Assembly (NCBI RefSeq): GCF_932526225.1
Contig: NC_064034.1
Coordinates: 21,047,747-21,107,746, forward strand
Reading direction: 5' to 3'
Source: Nematostella vectensis
Taxonomy: Eukaryota > Cnidaria > Anthozoa > Actiniaria > Edwardsiidae
Length of the DNA: 60,000 bases
The position numbers were made by a program, and so were the translations under genes. Below, one piece after another: positions 58,398-60,000 of the stretch (positions are counted from its first letter, which is position 1; the number at the start of each line of letters is the position of its first letter). The notes under the pieces are model-generated. The model was not told the origin of the DNA. It searched no databases and worked only from the letters and a program-made list of their open reading frames with translations.

Positions 58398-60000
58398 CTC
58401 CGTGTCTTTACCACTGACACCGAAAAAACGTAGTCCGTGCAAACGGCAAATGGCAGCTCTTCGACCGAAAGGACCCATGCTTCCCAAAATATTTGCTCCA
58501 AATTCAGAAAAATATGATCAAAACTTACGACTATCCGTTAAATGTAATTGATATATGGTTCTGACATAGCTTGAGTTTATTTACCACATTCATTTTAACA
58601 AATAATCAATACCCATGAGCACCTTTCGGTCGTTGAACTTAAAATAGGTGTATATTGGGGCGCATAAAGGACAACATTTTCTTAATAGAAATTCATGTTC
58701 GCGGTATTCCCAATAAATGTATTATTATTGAGACTTTTTCAAGAGAATTCGCAGAGAATATATATTATTCACATTGGTAATCATAAATTATAATTGACAT
58801 GTATTTAATTCACACAGCTAATATCGAAAACGTTACAAAGAACACGAAATATAAAAAGTTTTATCTCAAATTGTGAACTACTTATAACAAACAAAATAGC
58901 GAACAAAATAGCGAACATTACTGTTAAATTTTATCTTTTTGGGGAAAATATCGGATTCCTTTTTTAATTAATTTATTAATTTTTTTCTTCTCATTTTTCC
59001 TACTCTGCTATAAGCACTTCCTGTTTCATGATATAGTACATTTGTAGGCATTCTATAAAATAAATATCTAATTTTGAGTGACGTTACGCAGACAATATAA
59101 GCTGGTGACCTGCCAAATTTATTGCGTTTTAGTTTTTCTCAGCCGATTATTCTTTCAAATGCAAAGTACGTGAAAAAATTCATTTGAGTATCCAGAAGTT
59201 TTTTGCTTTTGTCTAAATTAATTAAATACAACGGCCGTTATGTTATTATTCATCAGAGTTCATAGGGCCGTAAAACACATTTGTCAGCTAAATATTGACA
59301 AATATTGTGCGTTTTACTTGAAATAAACTCCCCAAAGTTTAATAAGATAAGTCAATAGTCAATATATAAGATGTTTTAAACAAACGTTTAATATTTGAAC
59401 GTGTAAAAAAGCGTGTATTTGTACAGGTCGATCTGCCGTTTAATTTGTAAAAATGTGAAAAATACTTGACATAAACTGCTTTGCCTTCATTATAAGAACT
59501 TGTGGCTTATTGAATCTGTTTGTTTTAATAACAGTCATCAATATTAACAACCCTTTACTTAAACTACCAGTAATCACAAACTCTTACACGCGCGTTTGAC
59601 AGTTAAATTGGGTTTTTCAAGTCTTGCTACTTGCTTGTGTTCTGTATTCTGTGTTCATTCGTCGTGAAGGGGACCAGGTTTAAAGAAGACCTTTTTAGGC
59701 CATACTGGTAAGTCTTTCTTGCAAATTGTTTAATTGAAATTGTAAAAGATAGGTCAAGGCTGCGAAGCAGATTTGCGAAACATTTAATTGACGTTCTTAG
59801 TTTTGTAACATTGGAACTTCTCGGAAAATAGTCATCTGGTCATATTTGTTGGGAAGGGGGCTTGATTTTTTTTTGCGCTCGCCTCGTTTAAAGCAACGTT
59901 CTTCATTTCTTTTATTGAAAACTTTTTCGTGACACAAATCGTTAGCAAATTGGCTGCTTGGCGCCATATATTTTATTGTATCCTTTGGAAAACACTTCTT
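58398..60000. other. ASNSD1 3' flank, no further gene recognised
   Basis: AT-rich DNA to the window end. AATAAA at 58712-58717, 315 bp after the stop, is the likely ASNSD1 polyadenylation signal. I see no exon with supporting splice sites and no repeat array. Confidence 0.6.

Overview
The window is animal nuclear DNA: three intron-rich protein genes with GT-AG introns, long non-coding stretches, and many minisatellites and small transposon relics. Protein similarity and intron style fit an early-branching invertebrate, most likely an anthozoan cnidarian (sea anemone type). The species is an inference and was not tested.

Layout. 1-261: no recognised feature. 262-5875: a very large 27-bp minisatellite. 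5934-7443: flank with a small hairpin element. 7444-33484 (+): a cAMP-specific phosphodiesterase of the PDE4/dunce family, reconstructed as 20 exons and 806 codons with UCR1, UCR2 and a complete catalytic domain. Its 14-kb second intron and its eighth intron carry minisatellites, and a 3' UTR of about 1.9 kb includes a long hairpin. 35770-36716: the dead 3' end of a LINE with a tetranucleotide tail. 36740-42960: intergenic DNA with a cluster of RFX-type X-box palindromes, an inverted-repeat element with 18-bp iterations, and microsatellites. 43249-50224 (-): GET3/ASNA1 (TRC40 ATPase), 9 exons, 336 codons. 50559-58397 (+): ASNSD1 (asparagine synthetase domain-containing 1), 10 exons, 725 codons. 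GET3 and ASNSD1 are divergent, with 334 bp between their start codons. 58398-60000: AT-rich DNA with no gene recognised.

The genes do not form one pathway: PDE4 degrades cAMP, GET3 delivers tail-anchored proteins to the ER, and ASNSD1 is a poorly characterised amidotransferase-like protein. The most striking feature is shared structure in the repeats. Several minisatellites are built from gene boundaries: the ASNSD1 exon 8 acceptor (about 48 copies), the ASNSD1 exon 7 donor (3 copies), the GET3 exon 5 donor (about 64 copies) and the GET3 stop-codon segment (about 8 copies). Two further PDE4 intronic arrays carry a consensus-like donor (GTAAGT or GTGAGT) in most units. The very long open frames across the arrays are artefacts of unit length and composition. 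All three gene models were assembled by hand from splice sites, phase and family similarity, and each sums to a whole number of codons.
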